A DNA stretch of 64,000 nucleotides from Tsukamurella asaccharolytica (lineage in GTDB: Bacteria; Actinomycetota; Actinomycetes; Mycobacteriales; Mycobacteriaceae). The notes under the pieces are model-generated. The model searched no databases and was not told where the DNA came from. It saw only the letters and a list, made by a program, of their open reading frames with translations. Position numbers and translations under genes: made by a program. Shown here one piece after another: positions 19,557 through 29,064 of the stretch. The DNA is taken from positions 310,001 through 374,000 of the forward strand of contig NZ_VIGW01000004.1 in the NCBI RefSeq assembly GCF_007858435.1, read 5' to 3'. Position 1 is the first letter of the stretch. Each line of letters opens with the position of its first letter.

Positions 19557-20312
19557 CTAGGAGGCGCTGAGCCCGATGAGTGCGACGACCGTGGCGAGTT
19601 CGATGCCGAAACCCAGGACGTCGCCGCTCATGCCGCCGAACCGGCGCACGCAGTGCCGCATCGTGAGGGTGGCGACCAGCAGTGCGACCGCGACCGCGAC
19701 CGGGCCCTGCCAGGGCAGGTCCGGCACCGCCGGGACCGCGGCGCCCAGCGCGATCACGATCCACAGGCCCTGCGCCGCGGCGCCCTGCGTGCCCGCCGTC
19801 AGCGCCCCGAAGCCGTCCGGGTTCGACGGTGCCCACCCGCGCCGGCACCCGAGGACCGCCGCGACCCGGGCGGCGCCCACCGCGACGCCGATCGCGAGCC
19901 ACATCCCGCGGTCCGCGAGCGCGCCCACGGCGGCGGCCTCCGCCATCAGGAGCAGGGCCACCGCGGCGGCGCCGAACGGCCCGACGGTGCCCTGGCGCAT
20001 GATCTCGCGGGCCCGCTCGGGCGGGCCGTAGCTGCCGAGGCCGTCGACGCAGTCCGCGAAGCCGTCGAGGTGCATGCCGCGCGTCAGCAGCGCCGCGGCG
20101 GCGACGGCGAGAGCGCCGACGAGCACCGTCGGCAGACCCGCGGCGTGCGCCGCCCAGGCGACCGCGGCCACCGCGGCGCCCACGACCGCGCCGGTGAGGG
20201 GCACGCGGGCGACGATGCGGGCACCGTCGGCCCGCGTGATCGGGGTCGGTTGCAGCGAGCCGGGCACGGGCAGCACCGTCATCCAGGCGACGGTCGCGAG
20301 CGCGTGCTTCAC
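19557..20312 (-). CDS. cobS: Adenosylcobinamide-GDP ribazoletransferase (CobS)
   Basis: A 251-residue integral membrane enzyme joining adenosylcobinamide-GDP and alpha-ribazole to make cobalamin. The metal/substrate motif [15 protein letters not shown] is clear, then the G-rich loop [13 protein letters not shown], with six or more hydrophobic helices and a C terminus of [19 protein letters not shown]. The start is GTG, overlapping the cobUT stop by 4 bp (GTGA), which indicates translational coupling with the preceding gene. Confidence 0.95.
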   Translation of the reverse strand: MKHALATVAWMTVLPVPGSLQPTPITRADGARIVARVPLTGAVVGAAVAAVAWAAHAAGLPTVLVGALAVAAAALLTRGMHLDGFADCVDGLGSYGPPERAREIMRQGTVGPFGAAAVALLLMAEAAAVGALADRGMWLAIGVAVGAARVAAVLGCRRGWAPSNPDGFGALTAGTQGAAAQGLWIVIALGAAVPAVPDLPWQGPVAVAVALLVATLTMRHCVRRFGGMSGDVLGFGIELATVVALIGLSAS

Positions 20313-21979
20313 ACCTGCGACACCCCGGCGGATTCGAACGTGGCCATCTCGCCGAGGACGGCGACCGCCGAGCGGACGAGGGGGAGCGCGAGGGTCGCGC
20401 CGCTGCCCTCGCCGAGCCGCAGGCCCAGATCGAGTAGCGGCTCGAGGTCGAGGCGGCGCAGCGCGAGGGCGTGCGCCGGCTCGGGGCTCTTGTGCCCCGC
20501 GACCCACCAACTCACGGCGCCGGGGGCGAGGTCGTTCGCGACCAGGGCCGCCGCCGTGACCACGACACCGTCGAGGATCACGGGCGTGCGCCGGACCGCG
20601 GCCTGCGCCAGGAAGCCCGCCATCGCGGCCAGGTCCGCCCCGGCGACGGTGCGCAGCAGCGCCTTCGGGTTCCCGGTGTGCGGACGGGCCCGGTACATGG
20701 CGTCGCGGATCGCGGCGGCCTTGCGCATCCAGGCGTTGTCGTCGATGCCGGTGCCGCGGCCCACGACGAGGGCGGGCTCCGTCTCGGTGAGCGCGCCGAC
20801 CAGCACCGCTGCGGGCGTGGTGTTGCCGATGCCCATGTCGCCGGCGATGAGGAGGTCCGCGCCGGAATCGACCTCCTCGTCGGCGATCCGGCGGCCGGCG
20901 GCGATCGCGGCGATCGTCTCCTCGTCGGTCATCGCATCCGTCACCGCGATGTCGCCCGACGAGCGGCGGATCTTGTTGCGGCTCAGGTCCTCGCGGGTGT
21001 CGCCGGCGACGGCGATGTCCTCGACGCGGACGGTGGCGCCCGCCTGTGCGGCCAGCACGTTGATCGCGGCGCCGTCGGCGGCGAAGTTCGCCACCATCTG
21101 CGCCGTGACCTCGGGCGGGTACGCCGAGACGCCGCCCGCGGCCACGCCGTGATCGCCGGCGAAGACCACGATGCGTGCGCGCTCGAACTGCTTCGGCGGG
21201 CACACGCCCTGACATGCGGAGATCCACGCGCCGAGCTGCTCCAGGCGGCCCAGCGAGCCCGCGGGCTTGGTCAGCTCCAGCTGGCGGTCGCGGGCCTCGC
21301 GGCCGACGAACGGATCCGGCGGAGAGAGCTGCGGGAAGGCCAAGGGATCGGCACCCGGCTCGAACGGGGGGAGCACGATCGGCGGCGCCGCGGGGACCTC
21401 GGGCACGGGCTTGACCAGACTCGGTGCCGGCGCACCGGGAGCCGCCGGAGCCGCCGCCGACGCGCCGGCCAGGGCCACGGGGATGCCGGCGACGACGAGC
21501 TCGGCCCGGTCGGCGATCGCCGCGAGCCGGGCGTTGAGCGTGCCCAGAAGGTCCTGGAAGACGCGGCCCGCATGCGTCGGGGGCACGACGGACAGGCCCA
21601 CCTCGGGGCTCACGATCACCAGCTCGCCCGGGAAGGCCGCCACAGCCGCGACGAGACCGTCGAGGTCGGCGGAGACGTTCTCGGGCGTCTCCCACCCGAC
21701 CGCGTCGAGGCGGGCGGCGAGCCATCCGCCCAGGTCGTCGATCAACGTGGGCACCGAACCCTCGGTCAGGACGGCGCGCACGTCCTGCGTCTCCACCGTC
21801 GACCACGACGACGGCCGCCGCTCGCGGTGCGCGGCGACGCGAGCGGTGAGGTCGGGGTCACCGTCGGGATAGGGGGCCGTGGCGACGTACCGGACGAGGG
21901 CTCCGGATCCGGTGATGAGCTGCTCGGCGCGGGCGGACTTACCGGAGCGGACCCCGCCGAGAACGAGGGTGAGCGCCAC
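20309..21979 (-). CDS. CobU-CobT fusion: cobinamide kinase/guanylyltransferase plus NaMN:DMB phosphoribosyltransferase
   Basis: One 556-residue frame holds two enzymes of the cobalamin nucleotide loop. Residues 1 to about 170 are CobU-like: P-loop GGVRSGKS (8-15), [14 protein letters not shown] and [12 protein letters not shown], for kinase and guanylyltransferase activity on adenosylcobinamide. An Ala/Pro linker spans about 171-215. The rest is CobT, with [46 protein letters not shown] and [17 protein letters not shown], making alpha-ribazole phosphate. Together with CobS all three lower-ligand steps sit in one operon. Start GTG, 3 nt after the DUF3043 stop. The CobU part lacks an obvious guanylylation histidine in a canonical context (H51 in AAHRERRP is the candidate). 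Confidence 0.92.
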   Translation of the reverse strand: MALTLVLGGVRSGKSARAEQLITGSGALVRYVATAPYPDGDPDLTARVAAHRERRPSSWSTVETQDVRAVLTEGSVPTLIDDLGGWLAARLDAVGWETPENVSADLDGLVAAVAAFPGELVIVSPEVGLSVVPPTHAGRVFQDLLGTLNARLAAIADRAELVVAGIPVALAGASAAAPAAPGAPAPSLVKPVPEVPAAPPIVLPPFEPGADPLAFPQLSPPDPFVGREARDRQLELTKPAGSLGRLEQLGAWISACQGVCPPKQFERARIVVFAGDHGVAAGGVSAYPPEVTAQMVANFAADGAAINVLAAQAGATVRVEDIAVAGDTREDLSRNKIRRSSGDIAVTDAMTDEETIAAIAAGRRIADEEVDSGADLLIAGDMGIGNTTPAAVLVGALTETEPALVVGRGTGIDDNAWMRKAAAIRDAMYRARPHTGNPKALLRTVAGADLAAMAGFLAQAAVRRTPVILDGVVVTAAALVANDLAPGAVSWWVAGHKSPEPAHALALRRLDLEPLLDLGLRLGEGSGATLALPLVRSAVAVLGEMATFESAGVSQV

Positions 21980-21982
21980 GGT

Positions 21983-22669
21983 CTAGACCGCGTCGCCCGG
22001 CTTGACCCGCGGCCGCGGGATCCGCATGCGCCGCAGCTGCGTCGAGCGCATGAACGCGTACCAGCCGAGGCGGAAGCCCGTCTCGGTGGTGTCGGGCCAG
22101 CGCTCGCGGACCCGGTTGTTGACGCGACGGCCGGTGAGGACGCCCTCGATCGCCATGACGGCGATCATCAGCAGGAGAAGCACCATCGGGATGCCGGCGA
22201 GCTCCGGTCGATTGGCCGTGGTGAACATGAACACCATCACGACCACGGCGAACGGGATGAACATCGTGGAGAGGTGGCGCTTCGCATCCACCAGGTCGCG
22301 CACGTAGGCCTTGACGGGGCCCCTGTCCCGCACGGGCAGGTACCGCTCGTCGCCCTGCATCATCAGCTCGCGGCGCTCGTTGGCCTGCGCGCGGCGATCC
22401 GCCGCAGCAGCCTTGCGCTCCTCCTTGCTCAGTGAGTTGCGCAGCTCCTTCTTCCGCGCGCGGGCCTCGGCCCGCGTCATCGGCGCGGGAGCGACGGGGC
22501 CGCGCTTGCGGCCCTGGGCCTCGCGACGGCTGGGCGTGGGGCGGCCCTTGCCCGCCGTCTGCGCGGGCTTGGCGAGCGGATCCGCGGCGGACTCGTCGAC
22601 GGTGTCGGCGGCCGCGGACTCGGCCGCCTCGGAGGTCGATTCGTCGGCCTTCTGCCAGGGGAGTTTCAC
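21983..22669 (-). CDS. DUF3043 family membrane protein
   Basis: A 228-residue protein. A charged, Ala/Glu-rich N terminus and a basic block (SRREAQGRKRGPV, RAEARARKKELRNSLSKEERK) are followed by two membrane helices (about FIPFAVVVMVFMFTTANR and AGIPMVLLLLMIAVMAIEG) and a basic C-terminal tail. The family is actinobacterial with no known function (Rv2206 from memory). I chose GTG 22669 because it gives the family length. It is the first gene of the cobUT-cobS operon, 3 nt upstream of cobUT, although a link to cobalamin is not established. No cobalamin riboswitch was seen in front of it. Confidence 0.85.
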   Translation of the reverse strand: MKLPWQKADESTSEAAESAAADTVDESAADPLAKPAQTAGKGRPTPSRREAQGRKRGPVAPAPMTRAEARARKKELRNSLSKEERKAAAADRRAQANERRELMMQGDERYLPVRDRGPVKAYVRDLVDAKRHLSTMFIPFAVVVMVFMFTTANRPELAGIPMVLLLLMIAVMAIEGVLTGRRVNNRVRERWPDTTETGFRLGWYAFMRSTQLRRMRIPRPRVKPGDAV

Positions 22670-22790
22670 GCCGCCCAGGGTATTCGATCCCGGCGAGTGG
22701 TCGACGACGCGGGTGATGGTGACTGCCGGGAATGTGGGGCGGGGGAGTACCGTTGAACCAGACACCGACGCGCGTCTGTGAGGAGAACCA

Positions 22791-23138
22791 ATGACTACTG
22801 CTGAGAGCGAAACCACCGGTGTGGTGCTGACCGAGGCCGCTGCCTCCAAGGCGAAGGCACTGCTGGACCAGGAGGGTCGTGACGACCTGGCGCTGCGCAT
22901 CGAGGTGCAGCCGGGCGGTTGCGCGGGCCTGCGGTACCAGCTGTACTTCGACGACCGGTCGCTCGACGGTGACGTGGTGTCCGAGTTCGGCGGTGTGAAC
23001 CTGTCCGTGGACCGGATGAGCGTTCCGTTCCTGATCGGAGCGAAGATCGACTTCGTCGACACCATCGAGAAGCAGGGTTTCACCATCGATAACCCGAACG
23101 CCACGGGGTCGTGCGCGTGCGGTGACTCGTTCAACTGA
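22791..23138 (+). CDS. erpA: A-type iron-sulfur cluster carrier/insertion protein (HesB/IscA/ErpA family)
   Basis: A 115-residue protein with the three conserved cysteines: C44 in PGGCAGL and C108 and C110 in GSCACGDSF. It holds a [2Fe-2S] or [4Fe-4S] cluster and passes it to apo-enzymes; LipA and respiratory proteins in this window are plausible clients. GAGGAG lies 6 nt before the ATG, one of the clearer Shine-Dalgarno sites here. It is divergent from DUF3043 and corresponds to Rv2204c in mycobacteria (from memory). Confidence 0.95.
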   Translation: MTTAESETTGVVLTEAAASKAKALLDQEGRDDLALRIEVQPGGCAGLRYQLYFDDRSLDGDVVSEFGGVNLSVDRMSVPFLIGAKIDFVDTIEKQGFTIDNPNATGSCACGDSFN

Positions 23139-24218
<1,080 letters not shown>

Positions 24219-24266
24219 CCGCGCTCCTGATTACTCGGCTGCACCGGTTCCTCGGGTGCGCCGGGC

Positions 24267-24297
24267 TTGACCTTGACGCCACGTCACGGTGTGTACT
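24267..24297 (+). promoter_or_regulatory. MerR-type promoter without an obvious target gene
   Basis: TTGACC (24267-24272) and TGTACT (24292-24297) are 19 bp apart, the stretched spacing used by MerR regulators. Between them lies a perfect palindrome TGACG-CCA-CGTCA (24274-24286). It points right into 70 nt of non-genic DNA and then antisense to the asnB 3' end. Confidence 0.5.
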
Positions 24298-24374
24298 TGC
24301 CACGTCACCGTCGACGAGCCCCGCCGCTTGGCGGCAGCGATCGCCGAGGCCGGGGCCCCTGCCCGACCCTAGAG
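24291..24374 (+). pseudogene. Possible C-terminal remnant of a metal-binding-domain gene
   Basis: Right of the MerR-type promoter, an in-frame GTG TGT ACT TGC begins a 27-codon reading frame ending in TAG (about 24291-24374). Its product ends VTVDEPRRLAAAIAEAGAP, which resembles the end of heavy-metal-associated (CopZ-like) domains. No N-terminal half is present. It overlaps the end of asnB by a few bases. It may be a decayed metal-resistance gene or chance. Confidence 0.2.
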
Positions 24375-26333
24375 ACGGACCGGGTAGACCGGCTCCTCGA
24401 TGTGCGGGTGGATGCGGTCCTCGACGAAGATGCCGTGCCAGACCATGAACACCAGGACGGTCCAGATCCGTCGGGAATGATCGGTGCCGCCCGGCCAGCC
24501 CTCGGGGGCCTTCGCCTTGTGCTCGTCGAGCATCGCGAGCACGGCGCGACGGTCGATCCACTCGTCGGTCTGCGACTCCTCGATGACGTTCCGCGCCCAG
24601 TCGTAGAGCTCCGGGCCGGCCAGCCAGTGCCGCAGCGGCACGGGGAAGCCGAGCTTCTTCCGATGCAGCACGTGCGGCGGGATGATCTCCTCGAGCGCGC
24701 GGCGCAGCGCGTACTTCGACGTGCCCCCGGCCAGCTTGAGATCGGCGGGCAGGGTCTCCGCGACGCGGAAGACCTCCTTGTCCAGGAACGGCACGCGCAG
24801 CTCGAGCGAGTTGGCCATCGTCATCTTGTCGGCCTTGACCAGGATGTCGCCGCGGAGCCAGGTGAACTGGTCCAGGTGCTGCATGCGTTCGACGGGGCCC
24901 CAGCCGCGGGTCTTGGCGTAGATCGGGGCGGTCACGTCGGTGTGCGTCCACTCCGGTCGGAAGTCGCGCAACACGTAGTCCAGCTGAGCGTCGTTGAACG
25001 ACCGGGCGTTGCCGTAGTAGCGCTCCTCGAGCGGCAGCGAGCCGCGCTGTAGCAGCGATTTGCCGCGCCTGCCCTCGGGCATGCGGTCGCCGATCCGGCC
25101 TGCGGTCCGCCGCGCCCACGCGGGCAGCTTGTCGAAGGGCGCGAGCGAGAGGGGCTCCTTGTAGATGGTGTAGCCGCCGAACAGCTCGTCGGCGCCCTCG
25201 CCCGACAGCACGACCTTGACGTGCTTGCGGGCCTCCTTCGCCAGGTAGTAGAGCGGGACGAGCGACGGATCGGCGACCGGGTCGTCGAGGTACCAGACGA
25301 TCGCGGGGATCGCGTCGCGGAACTCCTCGGGCGAGACGGTCTTGACGACATGCCGCGCGCCGATCGCCTCGGCCGACTCCGCGGCCACGTCGACCTCGCT
25401 GTAGCCCTCGCGCTGGAAGCCGGTGGTGATGGTGATCAGGTCGGGGTTGTGCTGGATCGCGAGCGCCGCGACGGCCGTGGAGTCGATGCCGCCGGAGAGG
25501 AAGGATCCGACGGTGACGTCGGCGCGCATGTGCATTTTCACCGAGTCGCGCAGCGCGTCGGCGATGTCGCGGTAGACGGCCTTCGCCTCGGCGGACTCCA
25601 GGCCGCCGGTGACGGGCTTCACCGGGAAGCGGGGCTCGAAGTAGCGCTTCCCCACGACCTCTCCGCCGGGGGAGAGGGTGGCGAAGCACCCCGACTCCAG
25701 GCGGCGGACGCCCAGGTGCAGCGACTCGGGCTCGGGCACGTACTGCAGCACGGTGTAGTGCTGCACGGCGCGAGCGTCGATGCCCGGTTGCAGGCCCGCC
25801 TCGTCGGCCAGCGCAAGGACGGACTTCTTCTCGCTGGAGAAGACGGTGCCCTTCGATCCGGTCGCGACGTACAGCGGCTTGATGCCGAACTGATCGCGGG
25901 CGAGCGTCAGCTCCCGCGTCTCGGTGTCCCAGAGGGCGAACGCGAACATGCCGCGCAGCTGTGCCAGCACTCCCTCGATGCCCCAATAGTGGAACCCGGC
26001 GACGATGGCCTCGCCGTCGCCCTCGGTGCGGAACTCGGCGCCGAACTCGTCGGTCAGGCGTCGGCGCAGCTCGAGATAGTTGTAGATCTCACCGTTGAAC
26101 GTCAGCGCGTACCTGTCCGGGTTCTCCGGCGGACCCCAGCGCAGCGGCTGATGGGCGTGCTCGATGTCGATGAAGGCGAGCCGGTTGAAGCTGAGCGCGA
26201 GGTCGTCGTCGTGCCACGATCCGCCGAATTCGTCCGGGCCGCGGTGCCGCATGCACCGGCCGGCGGCGGTCACCGCGTCGACGACGTCGCCCGCGCGCTG
26301 ATCGGCGGACAGGAATCCCAGGAGGCCACACAC
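24369..26333 (-). CDS. asnB: Asparagine synthetase, glutamine-hydrolysing
   Basis: A 654-residue amidotransferase. GTG encodes Met1, followed by Cys2 (MCGLLGFLS), the glutaminase nucleophile after Met removal. The glutaminase domain has RHRGPDEFGG, NGEIYNYLELR and EGDGEAIVAGFHYWG. The synthetase domain carries the ATP loop SFLSGGIDSTAVAAL, SGEGADELFGGY and VKADKMTMANSLELRVPFLD. In mycolata the family is also linked to amidation of peptidoglycan precursors, so the substrate is not certain. Start fixed by Cys2. CATACT lies 8 nt upstream of the GTG, a weak -10. Divergent from ctaC. Confidence 0.95.
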   Translation of the reverse strand: MCGLLGFLSADQRAGDVVDAVTAAGRCMRHRGPDEFGGSWHDDDLALSFNRLAFIDIEHAHQPLRWGPPENPDRYALTFNGEIYNYLELRRRLTDEFGAEFRTEGDGEAIVAGFHYWGIEGVLAQLRGMFAFALWDTETRELTLARDQFGIKPLYVATGSKGTVFSSEKKSVLALADEAGLQPGIDARAVQHYTVLQYVPEPESLHLGVRRLESGCFATLSPGGEVVGKRYFEPRFPVKPVTGGLESAEAKAVYRDIADALRDSVKMHMRADVTVGSFLSGGIDSTAVAALAIQHNPDLITITTGFQREGYSEVDVAAESAEAIGARHVVKTVSPEEFRDAIPAIVWYLDDPVADPSLVPLYYLAKEARKHVKVVLSGEGADELFGGYTIYKEPLSLAPFDKLPAWARRTAGRIGDRMPEGRRGKSLLQRGSLPLEERYYGNARSFNDAQLDYVLRDFRPEWTHTDVTAPIYAKTRGWGPVERMQHLDQFTWLRGDILVKADKMTMANSLELRVPFLDKEVFRVAETLPADLKLAGGTSKYALRRALEEIIPPHVLHRKKLGFPVPLRHWLAGPELYDWARNVIEESQTDEWIDRRAVLAMLDEHKAKAPEGWPGGTDHSRRIWTVLVFMVWHGIFVEDRIHPHIEEPVYPVRL

Positions 26334-26450
26334 GGTGGTCCAGTATGCCGGACCGGGCCCGTGTCGACGGAACGCCGCAGGCCCGCCACCCGGGCACACG
26401 AAAAGACGCGCCATTTGCCGACCCCGGAGCGTGGACCCCGGCCCGTTGGT

Positions 26451-26463
26451 CTACGCTGCGTAG
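26451..26463. promoter_or_regulatory. Palindrome in the asnB/ctaC divergent region
   Basis: CTACGC-T-GCGTAG is a perfect 13-bp inverted repeat, about 118 nt before the asnB start and 103 nt before the ctaC start. It could be an operator for either gene; no regulator is identified. Confidence 0.3.
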
Positions 26464-26565
26464 TACAAGGGGAACGAGCAGCCCCGGCCGTGAGTTCCCG
26501 GCAGGGAAAGACGGTCCGGATCGGGCCCCGTAGCACTGACCGTGTTTCAGCAGGAAGGCGCGACA

Positions 26566-27672
26566 TTGGCACCCGGAAGTAACGCCCACGGTGGGGCCGC
26601 GTCCTGGCGTAAGCGCCTGGGTCTGGCCGCCGGGCTCGTCGCCGGCATGTTCGCTCTGGCGGGTTGCTCGGCCGACGAGGTGATGCGTTTCGGTTGGCCC
26701 GAGGGTGTGACTCCCGAGGCCCGCGACATGACGGAGCTGTGGAGCTGGTCCGTCGTGGCCGCCCTGATCATGGGTGTCCTCGTCTGGGCGCTCACGTTCT
26801 GGACGATCACGTTCCACCGGCGCAAGGCGGACTCGCCCGATTTCCCCCGGCAGACCGCGTACAACGTGCCGCTCGAACTGCTGTACACCGCGGTCCCGTT
26901 CCTCATCATCGCGGTCCTCTTCTACTTCACCGTGGTCGTGCAGACCAAGGTCGAGAAGATCGAGGACAACCCCGGCGTGACCGTCGACGTCACTGCCTTC
27001 CAGTGGAACTGGCGTTTCGCGTACCGCGAGGTCACCCTCGACGGCAACAAGATCAAGCTCGAGCGGCCGAACCCGTACGGCCAGCAGCCCGACCTCGCGA
27101 AGCTCAACGAAGAGGCGGAGAAGATGAAGGAGGAGGGTCACGTCGAGGCGCAGCCGGAGCGCGGCCCGAACCACGGCCGCTTCCAGGAGATCCGCGACTA
27201 CCTGAAGTTCAGCACCGTCGAGGTGCAGGGCTCGACCGCCGAGATCCCCGTCCTGGTGCTGCCGACCGACACCCGCATCCAGTTCGACCTCGCCTCGGCC
27301 GACGTCGTCCACTCGTTCTACGTCCCGCAGTTCGCCTTCAAGCGCGACGTGATGCCGAACCCGGTGCAGAACCACACCCAGAACAAGTTCCAGGTGTCCA
27401 GCATCGACCGGCCCGGTGCGTTCGTGGGCCGCTGCGCCGAGATGTGCGGCGACTACCACTCCATGATGAACTTCGAGATCCGCGCCGTGACGCCGGACAA
27501 CTTCAAGAAGTACATCCAGGAGCGTCAGAACGGCAAGGACAACGTCGCAGCGCTGGAGTCGATCGGCGAGGTGGGTGTCTCCACCAGCACGTTCCCCTTC
27601 GACACCCGCCGCACCGGTCGCACCCCGTCGGGCAACAGCACCGCGCCCGTCAACGCAGAAGGAGTGAACTGA
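26566..27672 (+). CDS. ctaC: Cytochrome c oxidase subunit II (CtaC)
   Basis: A 368-residue lipoprotein subunit of the aa3 terminal oxidase that takes electrons from the bcc complex. The signal peptide ends at lipobox LAGC (C34). Two membrane helices follow (LWSWSVVAALIMGVLVWALTF region and LLYTAVPFLIIAVLFYFTVV), then the periplasmic cupredoxin domain with CuA ligands C-x3-C-x3-H-x2-M in CAEMCGDYHSMM and VVHSFYVPQF. A mid-domain insertion with many charged residues (about 150-205) is typical of actinobacteria. I chose TTG 26566 because AGGAAGG precedes it by 7 nt; GTG 26542 is the alternative. Confidence 0.95.
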   Translation: MAPGSNAHGGAASWRKRLGLAAGLVAGMFALAGCSADEVMRFGWPEGVTPEARDMTELWSWSVVAALIMGVLVWALTFWTITFHRRKADSPDFPRQTAYNVPLELLYTAVPFLIIAVLFYFTVVVQTKVEKIEDNPGVTVDVTAFQWNWRFAYREVTLDGNKIKLERPNPYGQQPDLAKLNEEAEKMKEEGHVEAQPERGPNHGRFQEIRDYLKFSTVEVQGSTAEIPVLVLPTDTRIQFDLASADVVHSFYVPQFAFKRDVMPNPVQNHTQNKFQVSSIDRPGAFVGRCAEMCGDYHSMMNFEIRAVTPDNFKKYIQERQNGKDNVAALESIGEVGVSTSTFPFDTRRTGRTPSGNSTAPVNAEGVN

Positions 27673-27675
27673 CCC

Positions 27676-28107
27676 ATGAAGGTCGAAGCGAAACTCTTCG
27701 AGTTCCTCACCGCGTTCTTCTTCCTCGCCGGGATCATCTACACCGTCGCGACCGCGATCTGGGGCCCCGGCTACGGCTACGGCGCGGTGGAGTGGGTCGG
27801 CGTGGTCGGCATGTTCCTCACGGGCGGCCTGACGCTGATCATCGGCACGTACTTCCGGTTCGTCTCCAACCGCGTCGACACCCGTCCCGAGGATTACGAG
27901 GACGCCGAGGTGTCCGACGGTGCCGGCGAGCTGGGCTTCTTCAGCCCGCATTCGTGGTGGCCCATCGTGCTCTCGGCTTCGGTCGCCGTGGTCGGCATCT
28001 CCGTGGCCCTGCAGCTGTACTGGCTGTGGTTCTTCGGCGGCCTGCTCGTCGTGGGCGCCGCGTGGGGCCTCGTCTTCGAGTACCACAAGGGTCCCGAGAA
28101 GCACTAG
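27676..28107 (+). CDS. ctaF: Cytochrome c oxidase subunit IV (CtaF)
   Basis: A 143-residue small actinobacterial oxidase subunit with four hydrophobic helices: [60 protein letters not shown] and [21 protein letters not shown] charged loop [18 protein letters not shown] lies between helices 2 and 3. It begins 3 nt after ctaC, so it is co-transcribed and assembled into the same complex. A very strong terminator follows. Confidence 0.93.
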   Translation: MKVEAKLFEFLTAFFFLAGIIYTVATAIWGPGYGYGAVEWVGVVGMFLTGGLTLIIGTYFRFVSNRVDTRPEDYEDAEVSDGAGELGFFSPHSWWPIVLSASVAVVGISVALQLYWLWFFGGLLVVGAAWGLVFEYHKGPEKH

Positions 28108-28121
28108 GACACGTTCTTCGC

Positions 28122-28169
28122 GCGACGCCCGCCCCGGTTCTGACTTCAGTTCACCGGGGCGGGCGTCGC
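28122..28169 (+). terminator. 16-bp hairpin terminator after ctaF
   Basis: A perfect 16-bp stem (28122-28137 with 28154-28169) with a 16-nt loop begins 14 nt past the ctaF stop. Confidence 0.85.
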
Positions 28170-28231
28170 TCGTTCGTCGGTGTTCACCGCGGCGTCTCCT
28201 GCGGGTCGTCTCGCCCTGATTGCATGCACCC

Positions 28232-28954
28232 ATGACGCAGGCCAAAGCCGGGCTGTCCGTACGCCGACTCACCGCCGACGAAGTGCGCGGCAGGGGAGGG
28301 ACGGTCGCCCCGCCGAAGGTCAAGTTCGACTTCGCCGAGGCGGAACCCGAGGCGTACGGCGGGGGAGCGTACAGCACCGTCGGGCACATCGGCGTCGTCG
28401 ACGTCCCTGAGCGCGCCTACCTCGCCGTCGACACCGTCGGCAGCCCCCGCACCTCCGACGACTTCCGCGCGGCCGCAGAGGCCCTCTACGCGGCCGCCTA
28501 CGGCGTCAAGGTGCGCAACAAGGCCCTGTATCGCCGCGGCACCCCCGGCGCCGACGACGCGGACCGCACCGACTTCCGGATGCCCCCGCTCGAGCGGCTC
28601 CGCGGCGACGTGGCCCCCGAGGACGCCGGCACGGCTCGCTGGACCCTCCTGCTGCGCCGGCCCGCGTGGATCGACGAGGCCGAGGTGGGGGACGTGCTCG
28701 AACAGCTCGAGCTCAGCAAGGGCCTGAGCCTGGCGCGCGTGCGCTGCCTGGACCTGCCGGCGTCGTCGTACCTGCAGACCCGGGTCGACGGACGCTGGTC
28801 CGCCGCGCTGATCCCCACCGCCAAGGCCTTCGCCGTGCAACTGCGCGAGCAGGGCCTCACCGCGGTCGACGGCGCCTGGCACGAGGTCTGCCTCGGCGAG
28901 CCGGGTGCCCCCGTCGGCCAGAGCAGCTACCTGCTGCGCCTGCGCCTCGCCTGA
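28232..28954 (+). CDS. GyrI-like small-molecule-binding domain protein
   Basis: A 240-residue protein whose block DVPERAYLAVDTVGSPRTSD, then FRAAAEALYAAAYGVKVRNK, is typical of stand-alone GyrI-like (SOUL/BacE-type) domains. In these a ligand pocket lies between two alpha-beta repeats; the repeat is visible again around WTLLLRRPAWIDEAEV and ALIPTAKAFAVQLREQG. No DNA-binding domain is attached, so it is not a regulator by itself. Some relatives hydrolyse cyclopropanoids or bind drugs; the substrate here is unknown. The ATG at 28232 gives a natural start. It sits between ctaF and the qcr operon, where mycobacteria have mmpS3 (from memory). Confidence 0.75.
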   Translation: MTQAKAGLSVRRLTADEVRGRGGTVAPPKVKFDFAEAEPEAYGGGAYSTVGHIGVVDVPERAYLAVDTVGSPRTSDDFRAAAEALYAAAYGVKVRNKALYRRGTPGADDADRTDFRMPPLERLRGDVAPEDAGTARWTLLLRRPAWIDEAEVGDVLEQLELSKGLSLARVRCLDLPASSYLQTRVDGRWSAALIPTAKAFAVQLREQGLTAVDGAWHEVCLGEPGAPVGQSSYLLRLRLA

Positions 28955-29014
28955 CTCGCCTGAGTCCCTGAGTCCGGAGGATTCCCGGGCTGCGCGGTTC
29001 GGCCCGACAGACGA

Positions 29015-29049
29015 CTGCGGCCCCTCCCCGGGTGGGGGAGGGGCCGCAG
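29015..29049. terminator. 15-bp hairpin between convergent GyrI-like gene and qcrB
   Basis: A perfect 15-bp stem (29015-29029 with 29035-29049) with a 5-nt loop, very GC-rich, between two convergent stops. It probably works in both directions. Confidence 0.85.
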
Positions 29050-29064
29050 TGGCGTTGTCGGGAC

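Noticed and set aside
20471-22435. 654-codon plus-strand frame opposite the CobU-CobT gene
   Set aside because: Antisense shadow of the cobalamin operon; no start signals.
22670-22790. Cobalamin riboswitch upstream of the DUF3043-cobUT-cobS operon
   Set aside because: The gap is only about 120 nt shared by divergent genes, and I see no B12-box-like sequence.
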